Origin: Curtobacterium sp. MCBA15_008
GTDB taxonomy: Bacteria > Actinomycetota > Actinomycetes > Actinomycetales > Microbacteriaceae
Reading direction: 5' to 3'
Assembly (NCBI RefSeq): GCF_001865065.1
Contig: NZ_MJGN01000003.1
Span: 8,952 to 55,904 of the forward strand
Length of the DNA stretch: 46,953 bases
The notes below the pieces were generated by a model, which made no database searches, was not told the DNA's origin, and saw nothing but the letters and a program-made list of their open reading frames with translations. A program made the translations under genes and the position numbers. The first letter of the stretch is position 1, and every line of letters starts with the position of its first letter. Below, piece after piece: positions 27,573 through 36,472 of this stretch.

Positions 27573-28439
27573 ATGGGATTCCTCGACCGCCTGCTCGGAC
27601 GCCCCGACCGCGACCGGGACGGTGCCGGGCAGAACGGTGCCGGACCGAACCAGTGGGGGCAACCCCAGCAGCCGCAGCAGCAGCCGCAGCAGCAGGGGTA
27701 CCGCTACGGGCAGCAGTCCTACCACCAGCCCACCGCGGCGCCGGCGCCGACCCCGACTCCGCAGGACGGCGGCCACGGCGTGCCGCAGTGGGGTGGTGCG
27801 CCCGCCGGCGGACCGGTCGGGGGCCCCGGCGCCTCGACCGACGACGAGCGCGCGGTCGAGCGCTACCGGTACCTCCTCCGCACCGCGCCGCCCGAGCGCA
27901 TCGAGGAAGTGCACGCCGAGGCGTTCGCGACCCTGACGCCCGAGCAGCGCCGGATGGTCTACGACGAGTTCACCCGCACCGCCCCCGCCGGTGAGGCACC
28001 CCGCGGCGACGACCCGCGGTCCCTGGCCCAGGCGGCGACCCGGTCCGAGATCCGCCAGCCCGGCTTCATGGAGCGCTCGCTCGGTGGCGTCGGCGGCGGA
28101 CGCGGCCCCGGCGGCGGGTTCGGTGGGTTCGGCGGCGGGCAGCGCTCGGGTCCGTCGTTCGGCAGCATGATCGGCGCCTCGATCCTCGGCACGGTGGCCG
28201 GCTACGTGATCGGTTCGGCCATCATGAGCGCCTTCCTGCCGGATCCGGGATCGTTCGATGGCGGTACCGACGCTGCGGGTGACGGTGGTTCGGAGGACAC
28301 TGGTGCCGACTCCGCTGACGGCGGCGCGTCGGATGCCGGCGCGGGCGACGGCGGCGGGTTCGAGAGTGCGGGCTGGGGCGACGGCGGATCTGACTTCGGC
28401 GGTGGCTTCGGCGACTTCGGTGGTGACTTCGACGTGTAG
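27573..28439 (+). CDS. Low-complexity membrane protein with Gln/Pro-rich and Gly/Asp-rich tails
   Basis: 288 residues, function not recognised. It opens with MGFLDRLLGR, then a Gln/Pro-rich stretch (about 28-52) and a Pro/Ala linker. A central charged segment contains ERIEEVHAEAFATLTPEQRR and looks like a small helical domain. A Gly-rich loop leads to one hydrophobic segment (SMIGASILGTVAGYVIGSAI, about 195-214). The C-terminus is Gly/Asp/Ser-rich and acidic. A C-terminally exposed tail is likely. It is preceded by a good ribosome site (GAAGGAGC). Confidence 0.75.
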   Translation: MGFLDRLLGRPDRDRDGAGQNGAGPNQWGQPQQPQQQPQQQGYRYGQQSYHQPTAAPAPTPTPQDGGHGVPQWGGAPAGGPVGGPGASTDDERAVERYRYLLRTAPPERIEEVHAEAFATLTPEQRRMVYDEFTRTAPAGEAPRGDDPRSLAQAATRSEIRQPGFMERSLGGVGGGRGPGGGFGGFGGGQRSGPSFGSMIGASILGTVAGYVIGSAIMSAFLPDPGSFDGGTDAAGDGGSEDTGADSADGGASDAGAGDGGGFESAGWGDGGSDFGGGFGDFGGDFDV

Positions 28440-28467
28440 CGCGTCGTGCCCCCCACCGACCTACTGA

Positions 28468-28473
28468 TATTCT
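28468..28473 (+). promoter_or_regulatory. Candidate -10 box of the DrrAB-type exporter
   Basis: TATTCT lies 22 nt before the ATG at 28496, with AAGGGAG (28485-28491) as ribosome site. Confidence 0.4.
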
Positions 28474-28495
28474 CCGTGGTCGACAAGGGAGTGCC

Positions 28496-29527
28496 ATGGC
28501 CATCATCGAAGCCTCCGGGCTGACGAAGACCTACCGGTCGAAGTCCGGACCGGTCCACGCCCTCGCCGGGCTCGACCTCTCCGTGCCGCAGGGCACCGTC
28601 AAGGCGCTGCTCGGTCCGAACGGTGCGGGCAAGACCACGACCGTGAAGGTGCTCACCACCCTCGTCACACCCGACGCCGGCACCGCGACGATCGACGGGA
28701 TCGACGTCATCGCCGATCCGCAGGCCACCCGGCGGTCGATCGGTGTGTCCGGGCAGTACGCGGCCGTCGACGAGAACCTCACCGGGTTCGAGAACCTCGA
28801 GATGATCGGCCGGCTGTACCACCTCGGCCGTCGGACGGCTCGGCAGCGGGCGCGGGAGCTCATCGACGTGTTCGACCTGTCCGAGGCGGGCGACCGTCCC
28901 GTGAAGGGGTTCTCCGGCGGCATGCGTCGACGGATCGACCTGGCGGGCGCGCTCGTGATGAACCCCCGCGTCCTGTTCCTCGACGAACCGACCACCGGCC
29001 TCGATCCGCGCAGTCGCCTGGCGCTCTGGGGCATCATCGAGGGCCTCGTGGCCGACGGCACGACGGTGCTGCTGACCACGCAGTACCTCGAGGAGGCAGA
29101 CCAGCTCGCCGACGACATCGCCGTGATCGACGACGGCACCGTGATCGCCGAGGGCACCTCGGACCACCTCAAGGCCCAGGTCGGCGGGCACCGGGTGGTC
29201 GTGACCCTCGTCGACCAGGTCGACCGCGACGCCGCGACCACCGTCCTGCGGCGCTACGGCGTCGGCGAGGTCGAGGTCTCCGGCGACGGTCGCACGCACG
29301 CCGTCGCGGTCGAGGCCGGGCCCTCGGCACTGCAGCGGGTCCTCGCCGACCTCGGCGAGGCGGGCATCGAGCTGCACGACGCGGGCATGCGCCGCCCGAC
29401 GCTCGACGACGTCTTCCTCCGGCTCACCGGTCACGCCGCCACCGACGACGACGGTGACGACGCGACGACGAAGAAGGACGCCAAGAAGGACGCCAAGAAG
29501 GACAAGCAGAAGGAGCCGGCCCGATGA
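28496..29527 (+). CDS. ABC exporter ATP-binding protein, DrrA type
   Basis: 343-residue ATPase. Walker A is GPNGAGKTTT, the signature is SGGMRRRIDLA, Walker B is RVLFLDEPTTGLD, and the switch histidine is replaced by Gln in LLTTQYLEEAD, a common DrrA feature. The C-terminal domain, which family members use to contact the permease, is followed by a Lys-rich repeat tail (KKDAKKDAKKDKQK). It overlaps the permease gene by 4 bases. DrrAB-type pumps export drugs, lipids or polyketides; this substrate is unknown. Confidence 0.93.
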   Translation: MAIIEASGLTKTYRSKSGPVHALAGLDLSVPQGTVKALLGPNGAGKTTTVKVLTTLVTPDAGTATIDGIDVIADPQATRRSIGVSGQYAAVDENLTGFENLEMIGRLYHLGRRTARQRARELIDVFDLSEAGDRPVKGFSGGMRRRIDLAGALVMNPRVLFLDEPTTGLDPRSRLALWGIIEGLVADGTTVLLTTQYLEEADQLADDIAVIDDGTVIAEGTSDHLKAQVGGHRVVVTLVDQVDRDAATTVLRRYGVGEVEVSGDGRTHAVAVEAGPSALQRVLADLGEAGIELHDAGMRRPTLDDVFLRLTGHAATDDDGDDATTKKDAKKDAKKDKQKEPAR

Positions 29528-30372
29528 CCGCCACCACCACGGCGCTCGGCCGGCAGCTGCCCGTCGTCGTCACCTCGCCCGCCGCGATCTGGTTCGAGGA
29601 CGGCTGGACCGTCACGAAGCGGAACCTCATCAAGATCAAGCGGTCGCCGGACATGCTCGTCTTCGCGGTGCTGCAGCCGATCATGTTCGTGCTGCTCTTC
29701 AGCCAGGTCTACGGCGGCGCGATCGCGGTGCAGGGCACCGACTACACGCAGTTCCTGATGGCGGGGATCTTCGCGCAGACGGTCGTCTTCGGGGCGACGT
29801 TCTCCGGGTCGGCGATGGCGCAGGACCTCAAGGAGGGTCTGATCGACCGGTTCCGCACGCTGCCGATGTCGGCGTCCGCGGTGCTCGTGGGCCGGACGAA
29901 CTCCGACCTCGTGCTCAACGGGATCTCGATGGCGATCATGATGCTGACCGGCCTCGCGGTCGGGTGGCGCGTGAACTCGTCGCCGCTGGAGTTCCTGGCC
30001 GGCGTCGGGCTGCTCCTGCTCTTCAGCTACGCGTTCAGCTGGGTGATGGCGCTGCTCGGCATGAGCGTGAAGACGCCCGAGGTGATCAACAACGCCTCGT
30101 TCATGATCCTGTTCCCGCTGACCTTCGTCTCGAACGCGTTCGTGCCGAGCGACACCCTGCCGCTCGTGCTGCGGGTCTTCGCGGAGTGGAACCCGGTGTC
30201 GTCGCTCGTCCAGGCCGCGCGCGAGCTCTTCGGCAACGTCGGGTCGGCGCCGGTGCCGGACATCTGGACGATGCAGCACCCGATCGTCACGGTGCTCATC
30301 GGCATCACCGTGATGCTGGTGGTCTTCGTGCCCTGGTCGGTGAACAAGTACACCCGGATCAGCGCGAAGTAG
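29524..30372 (+). CDS. ABC-2 type exporter permease, DrrB type
   Basis: 282-residue integral membrane protein with six predicted helices. The N-terminus is cytoplasmic (TVTKRNLIKIKRSPDML), and the conserved ABC-2 region includes NNASFMILFPLTFVSNAFVP and the WNPVSSLVQAARELFG segment. The ATG overlaps the ATPase stop (ATGA). It would form the transmembrane half of the exporter. Confidence 0.93.
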   Translation: MTATTTALGRQLPVVVTSPAAIWFEDGWTVTKRNLIKIKRSPDMLVFAVLQPIMFVLLFSQVYGGAIAVQGTDYTQFLMAGIFAQTVVFGATFSGSAMAQDLKEGLIDRFRTLPMSASAVLVGRTNSDLVLNGISMAIMMLTGLAVGWRVNSSPLEFLAGVGLLLLFSYAFSWVMALLGMSVKTPEVINNASFMILFPLTFVSNAFVPSDTLPLVLRVFAEWNPVSSLVQAARELFGNVGSAPVPDIWTMQHPIVTVLIGITVMLVVFVPWSVNKYTRISAK

Positions 30373-30396
30373 CGGCGGCGGCCTCCGGCGGGACCG

Positions 30397-31122
30397 TCAG
30401 AGCAGCTTCCGCTGGAGCGCCCACGCCGTCAGCTCGTGCCGGTTGGACAGCTGCAGCTTCCGCAGGACCTTCGACACGTGCGTCTCGACGGTCTTCACCG
30501 AGATGAAGAGCTCGGCGGCGACCTCCTTGTACGCGTAGCCGCGTGCGATCAGCCGCATCACCTCCTGCTCACGCGCGGACAGTCGGTCGAGCTCGGCGTC
30601 ACCCTGGGCGGTCTCGCCGCTGACCGCGCCGAAGGCGTCGAGGACGAACCCCGCCAGACGGGGCGAGAACACCGCATCCCCCTCGGCGACGCGGTGGACC
30701 GCCTCGACGACCTCGGCCCCGGAGGAGCTCTTCGTGATGTAGCCGCGCGCGCCGGCCCGGATCACCCGGACCACGTCGTCGGCGGCGTCGGACACGCTGA
30801 GCGCGAGGAAGCGGGTGTCCGGCAGGCCCGGCGCAGCCCGGGTGATCACCTCGGCGCCGCCGCCCCCGGCTCCGCCGGGCAGGTGCACGTCGAGCAGGAC
30901 GACGCGTGGGCGGGTGGCGGTGACGAGGTCGACCGCCTCGTCGACGGTGGCCGCCTCACCGACGACCTGGAGGCCCGGTGGCAGTCCGGCACGCACGCCG
31001 GCCCGGAAGATGGAGTGGTCGTCGACGATCGCGACGGTGAGGGGATCGGCCGGCTGCTGCGCGGACGGCGCGGTGTCGTCGACGGGAGCGGTGCCGTCGG
31101 TGGGCGCGGTGTCCTCGGTCAC
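30397..31122 (-). CDS. LuxR/NarL-family response regulator
   Basis: 241 residues. After a Thr/Asp/Ala-rich N-terminal extension, the receiver domain starts at about residue 28 with AIVDDHSIFRAG. The phosphoacceptor is Asp78 in VVLLDVHLPGG. The C-terminal LuxR helix-turn-helix is LSAREQEVMRLIARGYAYKE with SVKTVETHVSKVLRKL. GTG start overlapping the kinase stop by 4 bases (GTGA). Partner of the upstream kinase; it likely acts on the divergent PspC gene, though no binding site was identified. Confidence 0.94.
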   Translation of the reverse strand: MTEDTAPTDGTAPVDDTAPSAQQPADPLTVAIVDDHSIFRAGVRAGLPPGLQVVGEAATVDEAVDLVTATRPRVVLLDVHLPGGAGGGGAEVITRAAPGLPDTRFLALSVSDAADDVVRVIRAGARGYITKSSSGAEVVEAVHRVAEGDAVFSPRLAGFVLDAFGAVSGETAQGDAELDRLSAREQEVMRLIARGYAYKEVAAELFISVKTVETHVSKVLRKLQLSNRHELTAWALQRKLL

Positions 31123-32384
31123 GGGGTCTCCTCGGTCTCGGCGGGTCGCGTGGCGTCCGGTCGGCGGTCGCCGGGGCGGACGCCGTCGGTCCGGGCGATC
31201 GGCAGAGTCAGTCGGACCTGGGTGCCGGTCCGCCCGGGGCCGGGTCCGATCGTCGCGGTCCCGCCGAGCCGGTGCATGCGGCCGACGATCGACTCGCGCA
31301 CGCCGTAGCGCCCCTCGGGGACGGTGTCCGGGTCGAAGCCCGGACCACGATCACCGATGCTCACCTCGACCCGGTCGTCCCCGGTCTCGGCGTAGACGCT
31401 CACGGTCCCGCCGGCGTGGCGGGCGGCGTTCAGCATGGCCTCCCGGGCGGCGCCGACGATGCCGTCGGGCAGGTCCGTCCTGGACGGTCCGATCGCGATG
31501 ACCTCGACGCGTGCCGGGTACTCGGCCTCGATCTCGACAGCGGCTGCTCGCAGCTCCGCGCCGAGGTCGCCGGAGGCTTCGTCCTGCTCGGTGAACAACC
31601 ACGTCCGCAGTTCACGTTCCTGGGCACGGGCCAGTCGTGCGGCGTCGGACCCCGGCTCGGCCCGCTGCTGGATGAGCGCGAGGGTCTGCAGCACCGAGTC
31701 GTGCAGGTGCGCGGCGATCTCGGCGCGCTCGACTTCGCGGACGCGGGCGGCGCGCTCCTCGGCGAGGTCGCGGACCAGCCGCACCACCCACGGGGCGACG
31801 ACGACGGCCACGCCGAGCAGGACGGCGACCGCGGCGGTCAGGACCGTCCACGCGTTCGGGCGGCTGCTCGTCGTGAAGAACAGCAGGATGCCGAGCACCA
31901 CGAGCACGAGGGCGCCGAGCGCGCGCACGACGAGCCCCGAGGAACCCGGTGCCCGGACGTTCCGCAGCGCGTCGAACTGCCGCCAGGCGAGTGCGGCACC
32001 GGTGACGACGACCACACCGGGGACCACGACCTCGAGCGGGACGTCGGCTCCGAGCCGCGCGGCGATCACCGCACCCGCCGTCGTCAACAGCGCGACGCCG
32101 AGCAGGATCTCCACGACCGGAGCACGTCGGCCGCGGGCCTCGGCGTCGGCGTCGTCCGTCGGTTCGGTGAGCACCGACTTGAGCGGGACCGGTGTGGCGG
32201 GGCCAAGGCTCGGCGTCGTCGCCCACAGCCACGCGTACAGCAGGACCCCGGCCCCGCCGCACACGGCGAGTGCTGCCGTGACGAGTCGCACCACGCCGAC
32301 GGGCAGGCCGGTGTGGGTGGCGAAGCCGCTGCAGACGCCACCGACGACCCGGAGGGCCGGGCGGGACATCGTGGCGGTGGGCAT
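31119..32384 (-). CDS. Sensor histidine kinase with N-terminal PspC domain
   Basis: 421 residues. A PspC-like N-terminus (RPALRVVGGVCSGFATHTGLP) with a membrane segment is followed by further membrane helices. A HisKA_3 dimerisation helix then carries the phospho-His at about residue 228 in AHLHDSVLQTLALIQQ. The ATPase domain shows GAAREAMLNAARHAGG (N box) and GDRGPGFDP (G box). The ATG at 32384 follows CAGGAT by 6 nt. PspC-type sensor kinases are often involved in envelope stress; the signal here is unknown. Confidence 0.92.
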   Translation of the reverse strand: MPTATMSRPALRVVGGVCSGFATHTGLPVGVVRLVTAALAVCGGAGVLLYAWLWATTPSLGPATPVPLKSVLTEPTDDADAEARGRRAPVVEILLGVALLTTAGAVIAARLGADVPLEVVVPGVVVVTGAALAWRQFDALRNVRAPGSSGLVVRALGALVLVVLGILLFFTTSSRPNAWTVLTAAVAVLLGVAVVVAPWVVRLVRDLAEERAARVREVERAEIAAHLHDSVLQTLALIQQRAEPGSDAARLARAQERELRTWLFTEQDEASGDLGAELRAAAVEIEAEYPARVEVIAIGPSRTDLPDGIVGAAREAMLNAARHAGGTVSVYAETGDDRVEVSIGDRGPGFDPDTVPEGRYGVRESIVGRMHRLGGTATIGPGPGRTGTQVRLTLPIARTDGVRPGDRRPDATRPAETEETP

Positions 32385-32390
32385 GCGGTC

Positions 32391-32396
32391 ATCCTG
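32391..32396 (-). promoter_or_regulatory. -10-like box of the histidine kinase gene
   Basis: On the minus strand CAGGAT ends 6 nt before the ATG at 32384, again without a ribosome site. Confidence 0.35.
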
Positions 32397-32498
32397 ACAC
32401 CTCTCCGCCACCCCGGGCAGTGCGGGGGACCGGGATCAGGGGGCGATCAGGGGCAACCCCGATGGCGTCGGACGACCGCTGCCGGGAGGCTGGTGGAC

Positions 32499-33938
32499 AT
32501 GACTCAACAGGACACCGGCGGCCCCGCGTCGGCGACACGGTTCTTCGACTGGATCCGGGGCATCCACGTCACGCGGACCGACGACCGCTGGCTCGCCGGG
32601 GTCTGCGGTGCCGTCGCCGAGCGCACCGGCCTCGACCCCCTCGTCGTGCGGGGCGTCGCCCTCGTCGTGGCGATCCTCGGCGGCCCGGTGTTCCTCGTGT
32701 ACGCCGCCGGCTGGGCACTGCTGCCGGACTCGTCCGGGCGCATCCACGTCGAGCGGATGGTCCGTGGCGTGCTCGACCCGGCGCTCATCGCGATCGGCGT
32801 GCTCGTCGTGCTGACCTTCGTGCCGGCGGTCCAGGGCATCTGGTGGCAGGGCGTCCCCGTTGCCTGGGGCATGCCGGGCTGGCTCTCCGCGACCCTCGGC
32901 ACGGCGTGGACCATCGCGCTCGTCGGCGGTGTGGTGTGGCTGACCGTCGTGGTCGCACGGCGCGGACCCCTGCGGAGCGCACCGACCGACCCCGCCGCCG
33001 ACCCCGCGGCCCCTGCTGCGGCACCTGGCGCGGCCGGTCCGCGGCGCGACTTCTGGACGAGCCCCGAGGACCCGCCCGTCGACCGGGCGACCTGGTCGAC
33101 CGGGACGACCACGGGTGCCCCGGACCCGGCCACGGCTGGTGCCGCGGGGGCGACGGCGGACGCGGGGCGCGCCTCCTGGCAGTGGGGACCGACCCCCGGG
33201 GCGACCGCGGCGGACCGGAACCGTGCCCACCTGGAGCGGATGCGGGCGGAGCGGGCGCGCGCTGCCGAGCGTCGCGCCTGCCGGGCCGAGCGGCTTCCGG
33301 GAGCCGCGTACGTCGCGGTGAGCCTCGGGCTGGCCCTGGTCGCCGGAGCCGGCGTCGCGGTCTGGGCGCAGCAGGCCGAGCTGCCGGTCGCGGTGCTCGG
33401 CATCGCAGCGGCCGTGGTGGTGCTCGCGGTCGCGACCATCGTCGCCGGGATCCGGGGACGGGAGAGCGGCGGACTCGGCCTGTTCGCCACCATCGGCGTC
33501 GTGGCGCTCGTCGCGACGGGGGTGCTGCCGAGCGGCACGCAGCTCAGTGTCATCGGCGGCACGACCTGGCGGGTGGACGACGTCGGGCCGGGCGCCGAAC
33601 GGAACTACGCGATGGTCGTGGGTGGGCCGACGCTCGACCTGCGCGCGCTCGAGGAGTCGGACGGCGGAGGGCGGGTGAACCTCTGGCTCGGTGCCGGCGG
33701 TGCCACCGTGCTGCTGCCGACCGACGCGCCGGTGCGGGTGCAGGTGAGCGGCATCGGGTACGGCGTCGACACGGAGCCGGACCGATCCGGGGACGACTCG
33801 GTCGGCGGTGTGCTCGGCACCACCACCGTCGAGAACCGAGCGGCGCGCGACGCGGCCGCCAGCGACACCACGACCGTGCACGTCTGGGTCGTCGGCGGGG
33901 GCGTCGAGGTCCCGCGCGCCGTGCCCGTGGACCAGTGA
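32499..33938 (+). CDS. PspC domain membrane protein
   Basis: 479 residues. The N-terminal PspC domain (DDRWLAGVCGAVAERTGLDPLVVRGV) is followed by a helix GPVFLVYAAGWALLP and two more membrane segments by about residue 155. A Pro/Ala-rich cytoplasmic linker and a basic coiled region (ERMRAERARAAERRACRAER) precede three further helices. The extracellular C-terminal part is beta-rich and may resemble LiaF-type regulators. The ATG at 32499 follows GGGAGG. It is divergent from the kinase/regulator pair and probably part of the same stress response. Confidence 0.88.
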   Translation: MTQQDTGGPASATRFFDWIRGIHVTRTDDRWLAGVCGAVAERTGLDPLVVRGVALVVAILGGPVFLVYAAGWALLPDSSGRIHVERMVRGVLDPALIAIGVLVVLTFVPAVQGIWWQGVPVAWGMPGWLSATLGTAWTIALVGGVVWLTVVVARRGPLRSAPTDPAADPAAPAAAPGAAGPRRDFWTSPEDPPVDRATWSTGTTTGAPDPATAGAAGATADAGRASWQWGPTPGATAADRNRAHLERMRAERARAAERRACRAERLPGAAYVAVSLGLALVAGAGVAVWAQQAELPVAVLGIAAAVVVLAVATIVAGIRGRESGGLGLFATIGVVALVATGVLPSGTQLSVIGGTTWRVDDVGPGAERNYAMVVGGPTLDLRALEESDGGGRVNLWLGAGGATVLLPTDAPVRVQVSGIGYGVDTEPDRSGDDSVGGVLGTTTVENRAARDAAASDTTTVHVWVVGGGVEVPRAVPVDQ

Positions 33939-33949
33939 GGAACGAGACC

Positions 33950-34336
33950 ATGACGAACGACGACGAGACCACCCCGATCGACCCGACCCGTCCGGTGGAC
34001 CCGACGCGTCCGGTGGACCCGACGCGTCCGACGACGCCGACGGACCGGAGCGCTGCGTCGGACCCGACCACCCCGATGGACCGGCTGCTCGACCCGACGC
34101 TGCCGGACGCACCGCAGACCAGGACCCCGGCCGCACCCCGTCCACGCCGGTCGGCCCGCTTCGGCACGATCTTCTGGGGCGTCCTGCTGCTGGTGTTCGC
34201 GCTGGCCATGGCCGTGACCGCGCTGCCGTGGTTCTCGGTGGACCCGGTGACGCTCCTGCTCGCCGCCTGCATCGCCGCGGGCGTCCTGCTCGTCGTCGCC
34301 GGCGTCGCGGCGGTGGTCGCGCGTCCCCGTCGGTAG
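33950..34336 (+). CDS. Small two-helix membrane protein with DPTRP repeats
   Basis: 128 residues, function not known. The N-terminal half is acidic/proline-rich and contains three tandem hexapeptides (DPTRPV, DPTRPV, DPTRPT) encoded by an 18-bp repeat at 33980-34033. Two hydrophobic helices follow (TIFWGVLLLVFALAMAVTAL and LLLAACIAAGVLLVVAGVAAV), ending in a basic tail. It starts 12 bases after the PspC gene and is likely co-expressed with it. Confidence 0.8.
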   Translation: MTNDDETTPIDPTRPVDPTRPVDPTRPTTPTDRSAASDPTTPMDRLLDPTLPDAPQTRTPAAPRPRRSARFGTIFWGVLLLVFALAMAVTALPWFSVDPVTLLLAACIAAGVLLVVAGVAAVVARPRR

Positions 34337-34346
34337 TGCGTCCCTT

Positions 34347-34410
34347 CCGGGAGCGCATGCTGCCGGGAGCGCATCCCGCCGGGAGCGCATCCCGCCGGAA
34401 GTGCACAGGG
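34347..34410. repeat. 16-bp tandem repeat array upstream of the APC permease
   Basis: Units starting CCGGGAGCGCAT lie at 34347-34362, 34363-34378 and 34379-34394, the last two exact copies (CCGGGAGCGCATCCCG), with a degenerate fourth unit at 34395-34410. Each full unit contains CGGG...CCCG dyad symmetry. The array begins 10 nt after the previous stop codon and ends about 75 nt before the permease start. Confidence 0.65.
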
Positions 34411-34473
34411 GCCCGACCGCGCGGCTCCGTCCACAGGGTCGTCCGGGTGCACGACAGCGGCACCCGGACGGCT

Positions 34474-34479
34474 TACGAT
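34474..34479 (+). promoter_or_regulatory. -10 box of the APC permease gene, leaderless type
   Basis: TACGAT ends 7 nt before the GTG at 34487. No ribosome site is present. Confidence 0.5.
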
Positions 34480-34486
34480 CAACTCC

Positions 34487-36472
34487 GTGACCGCGACAGA
34501 CGCCGAGCGGGCCGCGGAACGCGACGCGACCGAGCCATCCCTCGACCGCAGCACCCGGGTGCGCCGGTGGATGCTCCACGGGGCCGACCAGGGTGCGTCC
34601 CACCAGGGTCCGCACCAGGTCGAGGTCGAGAAGACCCACTCGTGGTGGCGGGTCATGTGCCTGACCGGCGTGGACTACTTCTCCACGCTCGGCTACCAGC
34701 CGGCCATCGCGGCGCTCGCGGCCGGGCTCCTCTCACCGATCGCGACGATCGTCCTCGTGCTCGTCACGCTGTTCGGGGCGCTGCCGGTGTACCGCCGGGT
34801 GGCGCAGGACAGCTTCCGGGGCGCGGGCTCGATCATGATGCTCGAGAAGCTGCTGCCGTGGTGGGCGGGCAAGCTGTTCGTCCTCGTCCTGCTGGGGTTC
34901 GCGGTGACGGACTTCATGATCACGATGACCCTCTCGGCGGCGGACGCCACGGCGCACATCGCCGAGAACCCGTACACGCCGCACTGGTTCACCGAGATCC
35001 CGGTCCCGCTGACCCTGGCGCTGCTGCTCCTGCTCGGCGTCGTGTTCCTCCGCGGCTTCAAGGAGGCGATCGGCATCGCGGTGGTGCTCGTGGGCGTGTT
35101 CCTGGCGCTCAACGCGATCGTGATCGCGGTGTCGCTCTGGCACGTGTTCGAGCACCCGACGGTGGCGAGTGACTGGTGGAGCGGACTCACCGCGCAGCAC
35201 AGCAACCCCCTCGTGATGATCGGCATCGCGCTGATCGTGTTCCCGAAGCTCGCGCTCGGCCTGTCCGGCTTCGAGACCGGTGTCGCGGTGATGCCCCAGG
35301 TCCGCGGGGACGCCTCGGACGACACGAGCGCCCGTCCCGAGGGGCGGATCCGCGGGACGAAGCGGCTGCTCACGGTGGCGGCGGTCATCATGAGTTCGTT
35401 CCTCATCACGTCGTCGATCGTGACCACGTTCCTCATCCCGCAGCGCGAGTTCGAGCAGGGCGGGGGCGCGAACGGCCGGGCGCTGGCCTACCTGGCGCAC
35501 GAGTACCTCGGCGGCGTGTTCGGCTCCGTCTACGACTTCTCCACCGTGGCCATCCTGTGGTTCGCGGGAGCGAGCGCGATGGCGGGCCTGCTCAACCTCG
35601 TGCCGCGCTTCCTGCCGCGCTACGGCATGGCACCGCAGTGGGCACGGGCGACACGGCCCCTGGTGATCATCTTCACGCTCATCGCGTTCGTCATCACGAT
35701 CATCTTCGACGCGAACGTCGACGCGCAGGGCGGCGCCTACGCCACCGGGGTGCTCGTCCTCATCACGAGCGCGGCGGTCGCGGTGACCCTGTCGGCCCGC
35801 CGGAAGCAGCAGAAGAAGCGGACGATCGCGTTCGGCGTCATCGCCGTCGTGTTCGTCTACACGACGGTCGCGAACGTCATCGAACGGCCGGACGGCGTCC
35901 GCATCGCCGCGGTGTTCATCATCGCCATCGTCGTGGTCTCGCTCGTCTCCCGCGTCCGGCGCTCCTTCGAGCTCCGCGCGTCGTCGATCGAGCTGGACGC
36001 CACCGCCCGTCAGTTCGTCGAGGCCGACGCCGACCAGTTCAGCTCGGTCTGCATCATCGCGAACGAACCGGGCGCGGGCACCGCCGACGCGTACCGGTCG
36101 AAGGGGCGCGAGGAACGCCGCGACTCGGGCATCCCGGCGCGGGTGCCGACGATGTTCCTCGAGGTCCTGCCCGCCGACTCGTCCGACTTCGAGGAGGACC
36201 TCGTCGTCGAGGGGCACGTCATCCACGGCTTCCGCGTCCTCAAGGTGCGGTCCGGCAACGTGCCGAACACGATCGCGTCCACGCTGCTGGCGATCCGCGA
36301 CATCGCCGGCGTCGTGCCGAGCATCTACTTCGAGTGGAACGAGGGCAGCCCGATCCGGAACGCGATCCGCTTCGTGTTCACCGGCGCCGGCGACGTCGCG
36401 CCGGTCACCCGAGAGGTCCTCCGCGAAGCCGAACCCGACGTGAACCGCCGACCGAGCGTCCACGTGTCGTGA
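34487..36472 (+). CDS. APC superfamily permease
   Basis: 661-residue membrane protein with about 12 helices followed by a ~170-residue cytoplasmic C-terminal domain. The first helix region reads [23 protein letters not shown], and helix 6-7 contains [15 protein letters not shown]. The long soluble tail distinguishes it from simple amino-acid permeases and recalls larger APC transporters whose tails have regulatory roles, including potassium importers such as KimA. The substrate (amino acid or potassium) cannot be decided by eye. GTG start directly after a -10 box. It overlaps the EamA gene by 4 bases. Confidence 0.85.
   Translation: MTATDAERAAERDATEPSLDRSTRVRRWMLHGADQGASHQGPHQVEVEKTHSWWRVMCLTGVDYFSTLGYQPAIAALAAGLLSPIATIVLVLVTLFGALPVYRRVAQDSFRGAGSIMMLEKLLPWWAGKLFVLVLLGFAVTDFMITMTLSAADATAHIAENPYTPHWFTEIPVPLTLALLLLLGVVFLRGFKEAIGIAVVLVGVFLALNAIVIAVSLWHVFEHPTVASDWWSGLTAQHSNPLVMIGIALIVFPKLALGLSGFETGVAVMPQVRGDASDDTSARPEGRIRGTKRLLTVAAVIMSSFLITSSIVTTFLIPQREFEQGGGANGRALAYLAHEYLGGVFGSVYDFSTVAILWFAGASAMAGLLNLVPRFLPRYGMAPQWARATRPLVIIFTLIAFVITIIFDANVDAQGGAYATGVLVLITSAAVAVTLSARRKQQKKRTIAFGVIAVVFVYTTVANVIERPDGVRIAAVFIIAIVVVSLVSRVRRSFELRASSIELDATARQFVEADADQFSSVCIIANEPGAGTADAYRSKGREERRDSGIPARVPTMFLEVLPADSSDFEEDLVVEGHVIHGFRVLKVRSGNVPNTIASTLLAIRDIAGVVPSIYFEWNEGSPIRNAIRFVFTGAGDVAPVTREVLREAEPDVNRRPSVHVS

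Noticed and set aside
28496..30372. Antibiotic resistance determinant
   Set aside because: DrrAB-type pumps have many substrates and no biosynthetic cluster is adjacent, so only a generic exporter can be supported.
34347..34410. Short CRISPR-like array
   Set aside because: The 16-bp units are directly adjacent with no spacers and no cas genes are present.
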